Below are positions 48,207-59,293 of a stretch of DNA of 64,000 nucleotides, piece after piece (position 1 is the stretch's first letter; every line of letters starts with the position of its first letter). The translations under genes were made by a program, and so were the position numbers. The stretch covers positions 620,001-684,000 of the forward strand of contig JAMWFC010000058.1 of assembly GCA_027475525.1 (NCBI GenBank), in the 5' to 3' direction. The notes below the pieces were generated by a model. That model made no database searches, was not told the DNA's origin, and saw nothing but the letters and a program-made list of their open reading frames with translations. This DNA comes from Macrolepiota albuminosa. Lineage: Eukaryota > Basidiomycota > Agaricomycetes > Agaricales > Agaricaceae.

Positions 48207-49130
48207 ATGCCTTCCCCTCTTTGGTCTGCTGCTCTCCTTGCTTCTACCATTGCAGAGCCCACCGCCGCCCGTTCGCGTTCTAGCATACCCAAGGACTTCG
48301 TGATCACCAAGGTTTGCTCAGTTCCAACTGGACGTGCAAACCTTTTGTATGTGCCCGCAGTCTGTATGTCGCCCTCGTTTGTCACGTGTCCAGACGTATC
48401 ACAGCGTATCATTCAACTATTGGCGGAGAAGGTCACTTCTACTAGAAGACGGTTGAGGTAGCATCAGACCATAACATCGACGGTCAAGGTATCTCATATC
48501 ATATGATAACTCCAGATCTTGAACAGTCTGTGCTATTTTCCACTCACCAGTGAAGACTTCGACCTTGACCTCACGCTGCCGAACGTCGGTTTCGGGACCT
48601 ATGTGAGTAGTATGATATCGGGAAAAATTCTATCATCTCAATCATCCCTCTGCAGCACTTGTAGCCTCAGTCTTGGTCTGTTTCCTCACTCGTTGGGGCG
48701 TGTAATGTATTAATTTGGGACCTATGTAAGTACTCTTCACAGGTAATCAACTATTTAAAGTGGGAATCTCAAATTATTTCTTTGATTACCATGGCTCCAA
48801 CATCACCGCAAGGTAGCCTCTCAAATAATCCACGATTAGCTCGCTCACCACTAACAAGCCTGTCATCTTTGAAGAGTTTGGATAACCGGCATGAGTAAGT
48901 TCCGACTAGACAACATACGAGTGATGGGTCAATCGTCCGGTTTTTGGCTTCTAACCTACAGGACTGGAATCTATCCTTCTTGGATTATAACTTGCTTTAT
49001 CCGAGGATTAGGCGTGAGTTCCTGTTGTCTCACTATATCTTATCGAAGACTACATGGGTGTGTAATAACTGTATGATGATCCTCAGCGGGTATATTGTTT
49101 CTGCCCATTCAAATCATGGACAGTAGACTG
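48207..49130 (+). CDS. Hypothetical gene, weak model
   Basis: A plus-strand frame starts MPSPLWSAALLASTIAEP at 48207, 153 bp from the divergent IPI1 start, and could encode a small protein of about 85 residues ending at 48461. Further possible exons downstream carry EDFDLDLTLPNVGFGTYV (about 48545-48600) and MAPTSPQGSLSNNPRLARSP (from about 48791) followed across a short intron by DWNLSFLDYNLLYPRI. I do not recognise any of these and cannot join them reliably. The words gggacctatg with a following gtaag/gtgag donor-like sequence occur twice (48592, 48717). Confidence 0.35.
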
Positions 49131-49562
49131 ACCTTACCTCAAGAATCCTTCTTTGGCAATTTGGTGCACTCGGCTTAAGAGAGAATGGGGGTTACAAGAT
49201 CCTCAAGTACGTTGACGGATTTCCGATGTATTTTACCACTCTTCTTGGTCATTGACTAATATAGGCCAACGATGGTATACGCAATTTAAACGTTGCTGAT
49301 TTTGATCAAGAAAAGCTACGTAATTTACAAGAATCGAACGGCTCTCTACAATTTTCTTTTTGTAAGGAACAAATTTAGAGATTAAACATCTTCATGTAGG
49401 TATTGATTTGGCGCCTCAAAGGAGTGCAGCCAATATTCGAACAGCTAAGTGTGGCTAATTTTAAAATATCTTCGTCTGGAAAATCAAAATATTAACGTTC
49501 CCTGTAAAACAAGTTGATGAAAAAAAGGCCATGAGAGTGCAAATTGATTAAAGTTCACCTTT

Positions 49563-50036
49563 TCATGTGTTTCCAAGGTACGTGACCGCAACATAATCCA
49601 CTGGTGGCCACATTTCACAATCCCGCCCATACTGCCCAGCAAAAACTTTGGCAGCACTGCACTGTGTATCCTGCCATGTCTTCACTCTTGTGCGATTCAG
49701 GGCATGATAACCGGAAGAACTTTATCATTATAACACCTACGATATGCGTGCCTGTGTGCTCATCTGCCTCAACCGATAGTGGTATGTGGCTCCCGCATTC
49801 AAGATCAAGGACACACTCTCTCCCTGCTGTAACAAGACGGCAGGTCCTCCAGATTGTTCGCCATCAATGCGCGTGAGTTGTATGGTGGCATCGCTGGGTG
49901 TATCGTTCGTCAACTCAAGCAAGACTTCGAATGGCTTGGTACTGGTGGGCATTGCACGTAGGGATCCGATCAGAGAGTACTGGCCATGAGTACCCTGGGG
50001 TCCATATCTACTGCTCTGGGCTCGCGATGCAGCCAT
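49563..50036 (-). CDS. Small conserved protein, paralogue A of a pair
   Basis: Two exons, 50036-49741 and 49686-49563, with a 54-nt intron (GTAGGT..CAAG) give 139 residues. The core FEVLLELTNDTPSDATIQLT, GPAVLLQQGESVSLILNAGA and TYHYRLRQ looks like an all-beta fold. The second exon adds ISVKTWQDTQCSAAKVF. It aligns with the protein at 52868 (YDVLLDFVNDTLESVTLQVL, PEESVTLVLDAGASYRYAVK, WRDTRCQIS). The two share intron position, lie on opposite strands and flank NPC2 and a membrane protein. I know of no named family; a beta-sandwich binding protein is a guess. Confidence 0.7.
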
Positions 50037-50313
50037 GGTTCTTCCCTAGCTTATTGTTCTCGTTAAATCAGGAACACCGCATGATTGGCTTCGGCGACGA
50101 AGAAGCCATATCGTGTCAAAACTCAGGAAATGGAAGCCGTCGGTCATGCAGAAATGGAAGTAATCAAGGTGCTTGGTCGCGATAAGAGGGCTCACCCCTA
50201 AAGTGAATCAGACCAAATACTCAGTGAAAAACTATAGATGACTGATATAAAAATTTGAGATACAAATGAAGGGTGACAGCGTCCTCCAAAGGTGGCAAAA
50301 ATAACGAATGAGG

Positions 50314-51203
50314 CTACCAGCTCAATCGAGGGAACGGTCTCTTCATGAAGTCGACGAGCAGATTGAGACAGCACATGTCATCTTCCTCTACGGTATGACC
50401 CTTGACTTCAACTTTGAACTTGGCTGGTAGACATTGTGAAGGACAGAATGCAGTTCAACATGAAATAGGACCCACCTCTTGGTATCTCCCAAGGAAGGGT
50501 GACTGTCTGCTCTACAGTGTACGTACCAGGCTGGACAGGACATTGAATGGTTGCATTTGCCTTCCGCCTGGAAGGGTGACTGTCTGCTCTACAGTGTACG
50601 TACCAGGCTGGACAGGACATTGAATGGTTGCATTTGCCTTCCGCCTGAATGTGCAAACGTCAGTTGCGTAACATCTTAGATGCCAGATAAACGTACGCCT
50701 CCTCGCAAACGTCAAATCTCTTATCAAGGAGCTTGACAAGACCTAACTTAACTACCACATCTACGTAGGCACCATCCTGGCACTCATCATGAATGAAAAC
50801 TCATTACACATGACAAGACCTAACTTAACTACCACATCTACGTAGGCACCATCCTGGCACTCATCATGAATGAAAACTCATTACACAGAAACAAGTGGTC
50901 ACTACCTCGATAACAGACTGTGCTTCGCCATTGACCTTGACAGTCATGTCCTTGCCAGGCTGGGGAGGATCAGGAGAGATGGTAATTTCTTTAATTTGGA
51001 TGGCATCAGATGGTTGACCTGGATAAGAATTCAGTGAGACAGGTGACGAGGTCACCAGAAAGCCCACCGCAACTCTCCCAGCTCCATTTGTCGTTGGCAT
51101 GGACTGGAACATCTGGCTCAAGGATAATCTGCTCTACAGGGTTCGCGAGGGTGAGAGAGGCCGTGGAGAGGGCAAGGGCGGTGATGAGGTGGAAGCGAAC
51201 CAT
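50314..51203 (-). CDS. NPC2: NPC2-like sterol/phospholipid transfer protein (ML domain)
   Basis: Five exons, 51203-51068, 51018-50906, 50776-50697, 50644-50476 (contains a 77-bp artefact) and 50423-50314; corrected length 176 residues. A signal peptide (MVRFHLITALALSTASLTLA) precedes an ML domain: WSWESCGQPSDAIQIKEITI, DPPQPGKDMTVKVNGEAQSV, EDGAYVDVVVKLGLVKLLDK, RKANATIQCPVQPGTYTVEQ and KFKVEVKGHTVEEDDMCCLN, with conserved cysteines for three disulfides. Fungal relatives are the vacuolar/secreted phosphatidylglycerol/phosphatidylinositol transfer proteins. Two artefactual duplications (50493 and 50734) hit it. Divergent, 116 bp from the membrane protein at 51320. Confidence 0.92.
50493..50646. 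repeat. 77-bp perfect tandem duplication (site 7)
   Basis: 50493-50569 equals 50570-50646 (one extra matching base), within NPC2 exon 4. Removing one copy gives VTLPWEIPR in frame. Confidence 0.95.
50734..50887. repeat. 77-bp perfect tandem duplication (site 8)
   Basis: 50734-50810 equals 50811-50887, covering the acceptor and first part of NPC2 exon 3. Both copies contain the acceptor, so the model uses the inner one. Confidence 0.95.
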
Positions 51204-51319
51204 GGACTTGGTTGAAAAGAGAGCGCACCCTTTATGGAGATGGATGAATATACGTCACCCAGGTTTTATGTAATCATGTGCTTGTGGTGGCCGCAGTATC
51301 GACGTGCCCCTCTCCCATC
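51204..51319. promoter_or_regulatory. Shared divergent promoter of NPC2 and membrane protein
   Basis: 116 bp between two start codons. The sequence is mixed with no confident core motif. Confidence 0.55.
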
Positions 51320-52244
51320 ATGAAGCCTCGAGAATACTGCTGTTGTGCCATCCCTATCGTCAATGCTGGCATCTATGCTACACTCGCCACTCAGTTACTC
51401 ATTGCTCTCGTCGTTGCTATTGTTTCCCTCGCTACACCATCTAGTTCGTCATTGATTAATTCCAACGGTGTTACAAGCGATTTACCCGTCTACAGTTGTA
51501 GGAGCAGCGACTCCTTCATTTGCTGCCTGGCTTCTGGCTATTGTCTGCTTTGTTGCTGCCGCTATCCAACTAGTGGGATTTGTCGGGGTGTCACGGGTTC
51601 GTCGCTTCAATTCGATCGATGTACATCGGTCAGTCTCTGACGGCGCTGTTAGGAGAAACCCATCTTGTTTAGGCGGTATGTGACCCTACATATACTCATT
51701 TCTTCGGCCGCTTTTGCGATCGCTGCGGCTTGGACAATCATTTCCGCCGTACGACATCCAACGTCCAAGGCCAATTGTTTGAACGATTTCTTCTCGAATG
51801 ATTCCACGAGCACACTTGGTGAGAAACAGTGTGATATCTTTCCATGGGTAGACGTTGGCATCATGGGTGGTCTTTGGGCGATCCTCGCTGTCTTCCAGGT
51901 ATGTTTTTTAACCTGGCCATTCCATTTCTGAACTCCAAACCAAATTTAAGCTCTATCTTATTGTCGTTTTGTCTTCGTACTCGAGGGGCCAGAGCCGCGA
52001 CCATGAGAAGTATGATCAGCTAAACAGCGACAGCTTTCCTATGAATGCCCGTAACGATCCGTGGGATTCCCGCCCTTCGGCGGAAACTCCAAGATCACCC
52101 CAGGGCTACACTCACCGTCGCAACGAAAGTACATTGAGTACAGCGGACGTGTTGGCTCAGCCCCAGCTCCAACCCAAAGATTCACTTTCCTATTATCAGT
52201 CTGACTATCAGTTCCAGCCGAACAGGAAAACATCCCATAGGTAG
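51320..52244 (+). CDS. Four-helix membrane protein, fungal tetraspan type; function unknown
   Basis: Four exons, 51320-51443, 51496-51596, 51653-51898 and 51951-52244, give 254 residues. The N-terminus MKPREYCCCAIPIVNAGIY has a Cys triplet just before the first helix. Helices: AGIYATLATQLLIALVVAIV, AAWLLAIVCFVAAAIQLVGF, HILISSAAFAIAAAWTIISA and GIMGGLWAILAVFQLYLIVV. The loop between helices 3 and 4 has cysteines (ANCLND, EKQCDIF). A Ser/Tyr-rich cytoplasmic tail (SSYSRGQSRDHEKYDQLNSD) ends in KTSHR. Such proteins occur in many basidiomycetes without assigned function. The model is solid; any role in transport or cell-wall sensing would be speculation. Confidence 0.82.
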
Positions 52245-52867
52245 TGCAGGTGGCCAGACCCTGCAAAAACGCCACGCAATCAGTTACTCTCAATCATATG
52301 ATATGTGATATTTTGGATATGTATGTACTAGTATAGTAGTGCAATACAGGAGGAGACTCGATTTTCTTGAAGATGTTGATTGTCGGAGTTAAGCAGCAGT
52401 GGGATCGAAATAGAACTTCACAAGCTTTACATTTTACTCATGTACGTAGTTGTTCCGATCCGCGGTTGACACACACAACAGTCGCCGAACTTCATTATAT
52501 TGCAATCGTATTGTCTCGCCGTTGTCTCGCTGTTGTTGGAAAACATGACCTGGGGAATCTCAACTTCCCCAATAAGGACAATATATCCACCGAGGTCTTC
52601 CATTTCAGTGGGTCATTTTGATATGTCAACCCTGCATTAAGTTTATGCGACAAGTCCTCGACTATTGTTTTCTCCGGCAAGCCATTTTGATCCATAATCC
52701 TTTCCTTCTGGCTCCGCAGAAGCTAAAGCATTGAGCGGAGTATAGCTGATTCAAGTGCGTAATCAATAATCATTATATCATCTCCCATCTCCTCGCGTCA
52801 ACCATGCTTTTTGAGTGCATGTTACTTATACAACGGTGCCACACAGGTACTCTTGGAACGCCCATCT
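52245..52867. other. Intergenic, no gene seen
   Basis: About 620 bp with no coding evidence. Minus frames at 52495-52695 lack any signature. Confidence 0.5.
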
Positions 52868-53279
52868 ATGCCCTCGCTAGTCCAGAGCTATGATGTCCTG
52901 CTTGATTTTGTAAATGATACACTCGAGTCCGTCACTCTGCAAGTCTTGCATGATTATGGGCGTAATACTCGGTCAATTGTTCTTTTGCATCCGGAAGAAT
53001 CGGTCACACTAGTGCTGGATGCTGGCGCAAGCTATCGATATGCTGTAAAACAGCGCACGAAAGTAGCGGGTATAACGTGTGTCATCCATCCCATCGACGT
53101 CACAAAAGACTGCTCACTATCACAATAGGGCACGGTTTTGGAGGGACACCAGATGTCAAATTTCCCACATTTTCTCAGATGGGAGTCTCCTTTCTCAAAA
53201 CGCCTCGCTATTTTCTGATGGCATACGTGTTGACCGACATTGGAGGGATCATCGTTTTTCTGTTTGGGACGACGCGTAG
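52868..53279 (+). CDS. Small conserved protein, paralogue B of a pair
   Basis: Two exons, 52868-53076 and 53129-53279, give 119 residues, homologous along its length to the 49563-50036 protein: YDVLLDFVNDTLESVTLQVL, VLLHPEESVTLVLDAGAS, RYAVKQ and, after the intron, RFWRDTRCQISHIFSDG. The intron sits in the same place in both. It lacks the 28-residue N-terminal extension of copy A. Its stop lies inside the first copy of a 77-bp duplication, so the end is unaffected by removing the second copy. Divergence between the two paralogues is high, pointing to an old inverted duplication. Confidence 0.68.
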
Positions 53280-53395
53280 CCTTGATGCACTTTTGGTGCA
53301 AACCATGTCAAACGTGAGGGAGGGATCATCGTTTTTCTGTTTGGGACGACGCGTAGCCTTGATGCACTTTTGGTGCAAACCATGTCAAACGTGAG
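53242..53395. repeat. 77-bp perfect tandem duplication (site 9)
   Basis: 53242-53318 equals 53319-53395, at the 3' end of the small paralogue B. Confidence 0.92.
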
Positions 53396-53736
53396 TCTCA
53401 ACAGTGTTTGTTCAAGGTTGCATTTATTCAATCATCCTTCATCACTCCATCAAAAATGGCGTAGTTACTCGCAATTGGCAAGACAAATGCATTATACCCA
53501 AGATAAATCGACGCGCATTCATTATACCCCTCCGTAATTCCATTTTCGTCAAGTAGTCACCTGTGACATCACCTGAGGACATTTTCCCAGCCTTAAATGG
53601 CCCACTATTCTACATGTAAACCAAGGTTTAGTTTAAGGAAGGTGTGATCATATGGACTCGGGAACCAATTTCAGCTTTTGTGACTAAAAGTGTGGTTGAT
53701 CCTCAATATCCTAGTTCCCATACTCACTCTGATACG

Positions 53737-54881
53737 ATGGGACTCACCTTATTCTGTGTTCTGCTCCTATTGTCGTTTAGAATCGAGGCGAAGCCTGTGA
53801 TCCTGAATGAGATCGAGACGTTACTGCAATCTAATTCTACGTTTCTTCGCTATCCCACACAGTTCACACAAGGCATTATGCCCAAACAGATTCACTCGCA
53901 TAACGACTGTTGAGTACACATTCATAAGGCTTTGCATTTTCGCCCAATTTATCAAACGAGGATACAGATTGGCGTGATGTACCCCTCCTCAGAGCCATTA
54001 GCCTTGGTGTTGCGAGCGTGGAGGCCGATGTTTGGATTGTTGACGGACAGCTCTTGGTACGTCCATGAAGGAAATGATCCCCCACGATATCTCATATTCT
54101 CTTTAGGTCGGACACGAAACGGCTGCGCTCACAGCAAATCGTACCTTTGACTCACTTTACATCCAGCCACTCTTGGAAATCCTGGCCATGCAAAATCCCA
54201 TCGATCAATTCAATATGAATATTACTAAGCCGAAGTGTGTCCTTGAACCTTGTGTTTTGTGATGTTCAGCTGATGACCTCCATTAGCGGAGTATTTGACA
54301 CATCTAGTGGAACACCATTGCAACTTCTTGTAGATATGAAGACCGATGGTGTCCAGTATGCAACAAGCATCCATGACAATCGTGTTTTTGAGAAATAACT
54401 TCTGATGCACAGAACGTTGCCTGTCGTTCTCGAGGCATTACAACCCTTACGACAGGCCAACTACTTAACAACGGCGGTTCAGGGAGTTTTGAACATTGGC
54501 GCGGTCACAGTTGTTGGAACAGGTAACACACCTCTGGAGGGCATCCAAGCACTTGAACCAAGAGACATGTTCTTCGACGCCCCACTGAATGGACTTAATG
54601 ATTCTTCTATCAACGTGATGTGGAATGCTTCGTTGGCGCCCATAGCCAGCGTTGATTATGAGGCCGTTGTAGGATGGAACGGCATACAGAACATAACAGA
54701 AGAACAACGTTCGACTATCACCAGTCTTGTTCAGACTGCCCACAGCTTTGGAATCAAGGCAAGGTTTTGGGACACACCCGCGTGGCCAATCCAAGCACGA
54801 GATAATGTTTGGAGAGAACTGTTGGATGACGGGGCAGATTGGCTCAATGCTGATGACCTGGAGGCTGCAAGTAATTTCTGA
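53737..54881 (+). CDS. AIM6: PLC-like phosphodiesterase, AIM6-like, with signal peptide
   Basis: Five exons; 53737-53908, 53968-54056 and 54107 to about 54233 are firm, then a short exon with GVFDTSSGTPLQLLVDMKTD and a last exon from about 54410 to 54881. The signal peptide is MGLTLFCVLLLLSFRIEA. The active-site histidines of the TIM-barrel fold are in QIHSHNDYWRDVPLLRAISLG (first His-Asn-Asp) and in VSV-type EADVWIVDGQLLVGHE. C-terminal blocks are AVVGWNGIQNITEEQRSTI, GIKARFWDTPAWP and DDGADWLNADDLEAA. Yeast Aim6 and its fungal relatives belong to this glycerophosphodiester phosphodiesterase-like group; the substrate is unknown. Secretion or vacuolar location is inferred from the signal peptide. 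A short gene-poor stretch follows. Confidence 0.88.
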
Positions 54882-55198
54882 CGTGGATTATGAGTAGTAT
54901 GAGTAGTACATTCATTAAGGATTATGTTCTCTTGTGTTTACGACCAAATAGGAGACGCGTGGATAGCACCGGTCCTTTTGGTGGTGATCGGCGGTGTCCG
55001 AGAGCTCCGTGAGCAAGACTGAGGGCAGGACGAGTTTCTCCAGGCATAATCTGCCCGGCTCTCTGGCGCTGAGCAGTACTCTGAGCATTTTTTTCCTTTG
55101 CTTCTTGGTGCATGGAATGAGTAACCATTGGAGTTGCCAATAGATGGTCCTTTTACAACAAAAATGAGTCCCAACGATAATCAGACAATTTAGACGAC

Positions 55199-55993
55199 TC
55201 AAACCATGTATTCTCCGACTTTTTCACTCATTTCAGCTCGTGCGTCTACATTTCTGTAACGCATGACTTTTTGGAGATAGGACCTCGTTTTCGGTCGCAA
55301 TAAGCCACCTGGTTGATCAAATTTCATACCCAGCTCTTTTTCAACAATCTTTTGCGTGCCCACGGGGCCCTTGTTGATGACAGATAAGGGGTTAAAACGT
55401 CTTAGCCTGTCTTTAACCATCTCCCAACCGACGGATCGTGCAGTCATCTCCCATCGAAGATCCCGCGGATTGTCAACTAGCTCGAGGACTGCGCGAGGCG
55501 CGTTGTCACCAGGGCGATTTCCCAGTTTGTGGATCCGCGTATATCCGCCAGGGCGACTGGCATATCGTTCGGCAAAAGTCGTGAATAACTTTGGAACCAA
55601 GGAAGATTGTAGCAAGAAAGATGAAGCACGTGAGTATGATGCGTGGTCGCCCTTCTTGCCCATAGTAATTATCTACAGAGAGATTGTAGCAAGAAAGATG
55701 AAGCACGTGAGTATGATGCGTGGTCGCCCTTCTTGCCCATAGTAATTATCTACAGAGATCAGACTGTGCATAGTATGAACTCCTAGATTTCAACCTTCTC
55801 TGCCAAGCGTGCAGTGTCGCGTGCTTTTGGTAGCGTGGTCGAAATCTGCTCATGCTCGAAAAGTGACGTGACGAGATTCCTGTGTTTTCGGTGGTTAGAT
55901 GCAGTCAAAAATGACATAGAAGGCGCACCGCAGCATAAGCATCCTATGAGAGGATGTTCTTGAGAACTTACGAAAGGCAACACCGTGTTTCAT
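55199..55993 (-). CDS. MRPL8: Mitochondrial large-subunit ribosomal protein bL17m
   Basis: Three exons, 55993-55929, 55879-55795 and 55672-55199, give 207 residues. It begins MKHGVAFRKFSRTSSHR, the highly conserved bL17 start, followed by RNLVTSLFEHEQISTTLPKA and ARLAEK, then ITMGKKGDHASYSRA, RPGGYTRIHKLGNRPGDNAP and AVLELVDNPRDL. The C-terminal extension (LGMKFDQPGGLLRPKTRSY) is typical of fungal mitochondrial forms. A 77-bp duplication (55604-55757) includes the intron 2 acceptor; the inner acceptor gives an intact gene, and after correction intron 2 shortens to about 45 nt. Confidence 0.94.
55604..55757. repeat. 77-bp perfect tandem duplication (site 10)
   Basis: 55604-55680 equals 55681-55757, at the intron 2/exon 3 boundary of bL17m. 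Confidence 0.92.
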
Positions 55994-56038
55994 GGCGAAA
56001 GGACAAGATGATGGAAGGCGGACAGGACGGAAATTTCT

Positions 56039-56192
56039 GAGGATTGCTTAGTAAGCATCACAAGTGACAGGACTTTCTCCAAGGAACAAGTTTCACTTTT
56101 CTCTTTTCTATGGTCGAGGATTGCTTAGTAAGCATCACAAGTGACAGGACTTTCTCCAAGGAACAAGTTTCACTTTTCTCTTTTCTATGGTC
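56039..56192. repeat. 77-bp perfect tandem duplication (site 11)
   Basis: 56039-56115 equals 56116-56192, upstream of the bL17m start. Confidence 0.92.
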
Positions 56193-56776
56193 ACGCGCGC
56201 CTCGCTTCTTTTGCAAGACCATTCTAATACTGCAAAACCTTCCCCATTTGCTCCATTCCCCACGGTCTGGCACTGAGGTCTGAGGTTTGGCCTACAATTT
56301 CAATACGAACGTGTCCATGTCAACCTTTGTCAAACCTTTTCGAGTTGGTCTCGTTCCTGTGACCCTTCTGTGAAACCTTGCCTCATTTAATCTGATGCTC
56401 CATGTGTTCTCTTTTTTTATCGTGTCCATCCAACAATTCTTTCGGCGGAAGCCGTCACTTATAACCTTTCCACCAATCATCGCACTTCTTCCCAGTCTGG
56501 TCGCCGATTTCATCGTTTTTATGGGGTCATTAGCGGCTATCGTGCCTAGAATAATCTTGAGACGCAGCCGTTATCCTGATCCAATTTGGAGCTCCTTTGG
56601 TTTGTCCCCTGAATAAATACCATCTGGGAACACCGCGTTTGGAATAACGTACCCCAGAGTAACTACTATCGCTACCGTACTTTTCATTTTGTTCCCGTTA
56701 TCGTGATACCGGACTATATATTGACAAGTGTTGTGCCCGACTTGTAATCGTATTCTGACCTGAAACAGTCTTTCTT
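56193..56776. other. Intergenic, no gene seen
   Basis: About 580 bp between divergent bL17m and SMP-30. It contains only short open frames without signatures. Confidence 0.5.
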
Positions 56777-58074
56777 ATGGCTCCTACCCAGATTGTAGCC
56801 GGAACCCCGTGGTTTAAAAGTGGATGTACATTAGGAGAAGGTACAGTCATATTTTTTTGTCAGAAAGCAGCTTATCTGATATATATCGACTGCAGGCCCT
56901 TTGTATGACCCAAGAACGTCCACTTTACACTTCGTAGATATATCGGAGAAGAAGGTTTGAAATGATCCTCTCGAAAACTGATCGGATATCTCATTTCTTT
57001 AGGTTTATCATCTCAATACCCGAAGTCTCGAGATACAGGTAGAACAATTTGACGCGCCCGTCACATGTCTAGCTTTACGCAGAGATAAACCTGGAGTGCG
57101 TGTTGCCGTACTGATCAGTTCGCAGGCGCCCTCAGATCTATTGTTTTTTTTTAGCTGGCATGTGTTGCCGCGGAGGGATTTGCACTGATAGATAGCAACT
57201 CGTTGCTACAATATATTAGCCAGCCACTCTCGCCCGGTGTCATACCTCATACGCGGTTCAACGACGGGGGTTGTGACAGAAAAGGCCGGTTCTTTGCTGG
57301 AACGATATGTTCCAAAGAACACGGGATTCCTGGAAAGTTATATCGATACGATCCGCACGATAAAACCTGTGTCGTGGTCGATGATGGCCCGTTTACTGTA
57401 TGGGCTGATTTGCTACATCAAGTGTGGAATACTTATAGTACATCAACAGGACTCCAATGGTCTGGGGTGGAGCCCAGACGAGAAAACTTTGTGAATACCC
57501 ATCTTTGCTACTTATTGTCACCACCCTCAAGGATATATCAAAGTTATTTCACAGACTCTTTGAATAACAAGATATATGCGTACGACTACGATGATGGTAA
57601 TCTTACCAATCGTAGGCTATTCGTCGATGCAATAGCACTAGGTATGCCAGAAAACACCTTCTGCGATGGCCTGTGTACGGATAGCAAGGGCGGCGTGTGG
57701 AGTGCTCGGTTTGGAGTTTATTTCTGAAATTTTCAGGGAGATAGCTGACTGACACACTTAAGGTGGGGGGGATCTCGTATCCTTAGATTCACAAAGGATG
57801 GCGTGATCGATGTTGAGATCATCATTCCGACAGCTGCGAACATCACTGCCTGTTGTTTCGGAGGTTTGTGTCTTGTCAATGGGGCCGACGGGGTGTCGCT
57901 GATATAACATAACCAGGTGACAATAACGACCAGCTGTTCGTTACGACCGCCCACTGTGGAGCGAATGGAGAGGATGCATCAAGACAGACGGAATTCCCTG
58001 ATTCTGGACATGTGTTTAAAATTGATCTTTCGGGAAAGTACCAAGGAAACGAAAGGCATAGATTCAGTGAATAG
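56777..58074 (+). CDS. SMP-30/gluconolactonase-like six-bladed beta-propeller enzyme
   Basis: Eight exons: 56777-56840, 56896-56954, 57003-57095, 57155-57397, 57450-57490, 57544-57708, 57763-57863 and 57917-58074, giving 307 residues. The metal-binding residues of the family are visible: Glu in TLGEGPLYDP, Asn in DSNGLGWSPD and Asp in FCDGLCTDSKGGVW, with the RFNDGGCDRKGRFFAGT substrate-side motif between. Members hydrolyse lactones (gluconolactone, others) with a divalent cation; the exact substrate cannot be told. No signal peptide, so probably cytosolic. The exon phases are all consistent, including one joined at KTFYFTDSL. Confidence 0.92.
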
Positions 58075-58327
58075 AGTTGTATTACATAATATTGGAATGA
58101 ATGGACATCCGGGAATTGCCGGCCATCTATGCAGTTGGAAAATAAGGTTTGAGGACCGGATAAGCCACAGCGATCATTGGGCAGACGCCGCTAACGTTCA
58201 ACCTCAAGGTGAGAGTATTGTCCAATCTCCGTCGGTCATCGTGCTCACCGGCGTTCTACTCGTATAGGTCTGTATTGCTCGCCCCAGATTCCGCCCAACG
58301 TACTCACGTCACCATTCAGACTGCAAG

Positions 58328-59092
58328 ATGGCCACTTTTTCCTCGACCCCCATCGTTATTGATGGCAAGGGCCACCTGCTCGGTCGCCTGGCGTCGATTA
58401 TCTCTAAGCAGATTCTCTCCGGCCAAAAAATTGTTGTGGTAAGATGCGAGGAAATCAACATTTCTGGCAGCTTCTTCCGCAACAAAGTATGTTTTGTTGC
58501 AAATGCAGCGACCGGTCAACTGACGTGCTTTCGGACTCGTTGCAGCTCCGCTACCATAACTTCCTCCACAAACGCCACATTGTCAACCCCACAAGGTCTG
58601 GTCCTTTCCACCACCGTGCTCCCTCCAAGATTCTCTACCGGGCCATCCGGGGCATGGTTCCCCACAAGACGCCCCGTGGTGCTGCTGCTTTGGAGCGTCT
58701 CAAGCTGTTTGAAGGTGTCCCTCCGCCATACGACCGCAAGAAGCGAATGGTTGTGCCCGAGGCGCTGCGAGTGTTGAGGTTGAAGCCTGGACGTAAATAC
58801 TGCACAGTCAAGGTATGCTCTTGCTTGAGTTGTTGTGAGACACGTTTGTGAATCAGGGCTGTCTTAGCGCCTGTCGCACGAGGTTGGTTGGGGATACAAG
58901 GACGTCGTTGATCGTCTTGAGGAGAAGCGCAAGATCAAGGCACAGGCCTTCCATGAGCGCAAGGTATGTAGCTTAGCTGAGAGTGGGATCGTTGCTGAGT
59001 CGAAAGCACAGGTTGCGGCGATCAAGCTGCGTGAAAAGGCCGTTGCAGACAGCGCGGCGTCGTTCGGACAGCTGGCAGCATTGGGATTCTAG
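58328..59092 (+). CDS. RPL16: 60S ribosomal protein L16 / uL13
   Basis: Four exons, 58328-58486, 58546-58812, 58868-58963 and 59012-59092, give 200 residues. The uL13 fold is plain: [78 protein letters not shown] and [20 protein letters not shown]. The C-terminal tail ([19 protein letters not shown]) is that of fungal L16. It is a component of the cytosolic large subunit. All introns are short GT-AG; I see no snoRNA in them. Confidence 0.97.
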
Positions 59093-59293
59093 TAATAGAT
59101 ACTACATATATTGTTCCATGTACTATGCTATGATCATGCCGTTGATGGAACTTAACAAGCGGGAAATGAGAACTCGGGCAAGTCCGAAGGAGCGTGTAAT
59201 TTTTTTTGGCGGACTCGGCAGCTCCGGCGTCCAACTTGAACTTGATCGCCCGCCTCCTCAAGCCCGAGCTCCTTTCTCTCCTCTCCTCCCGCC

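Noticed and set aside
53079..53394. Long frame at 53077-53394 as a membrane protein
   Set aside because: It is the wrong frame of the small paralogue's second exon plus the artefactual second 77-bp copy.
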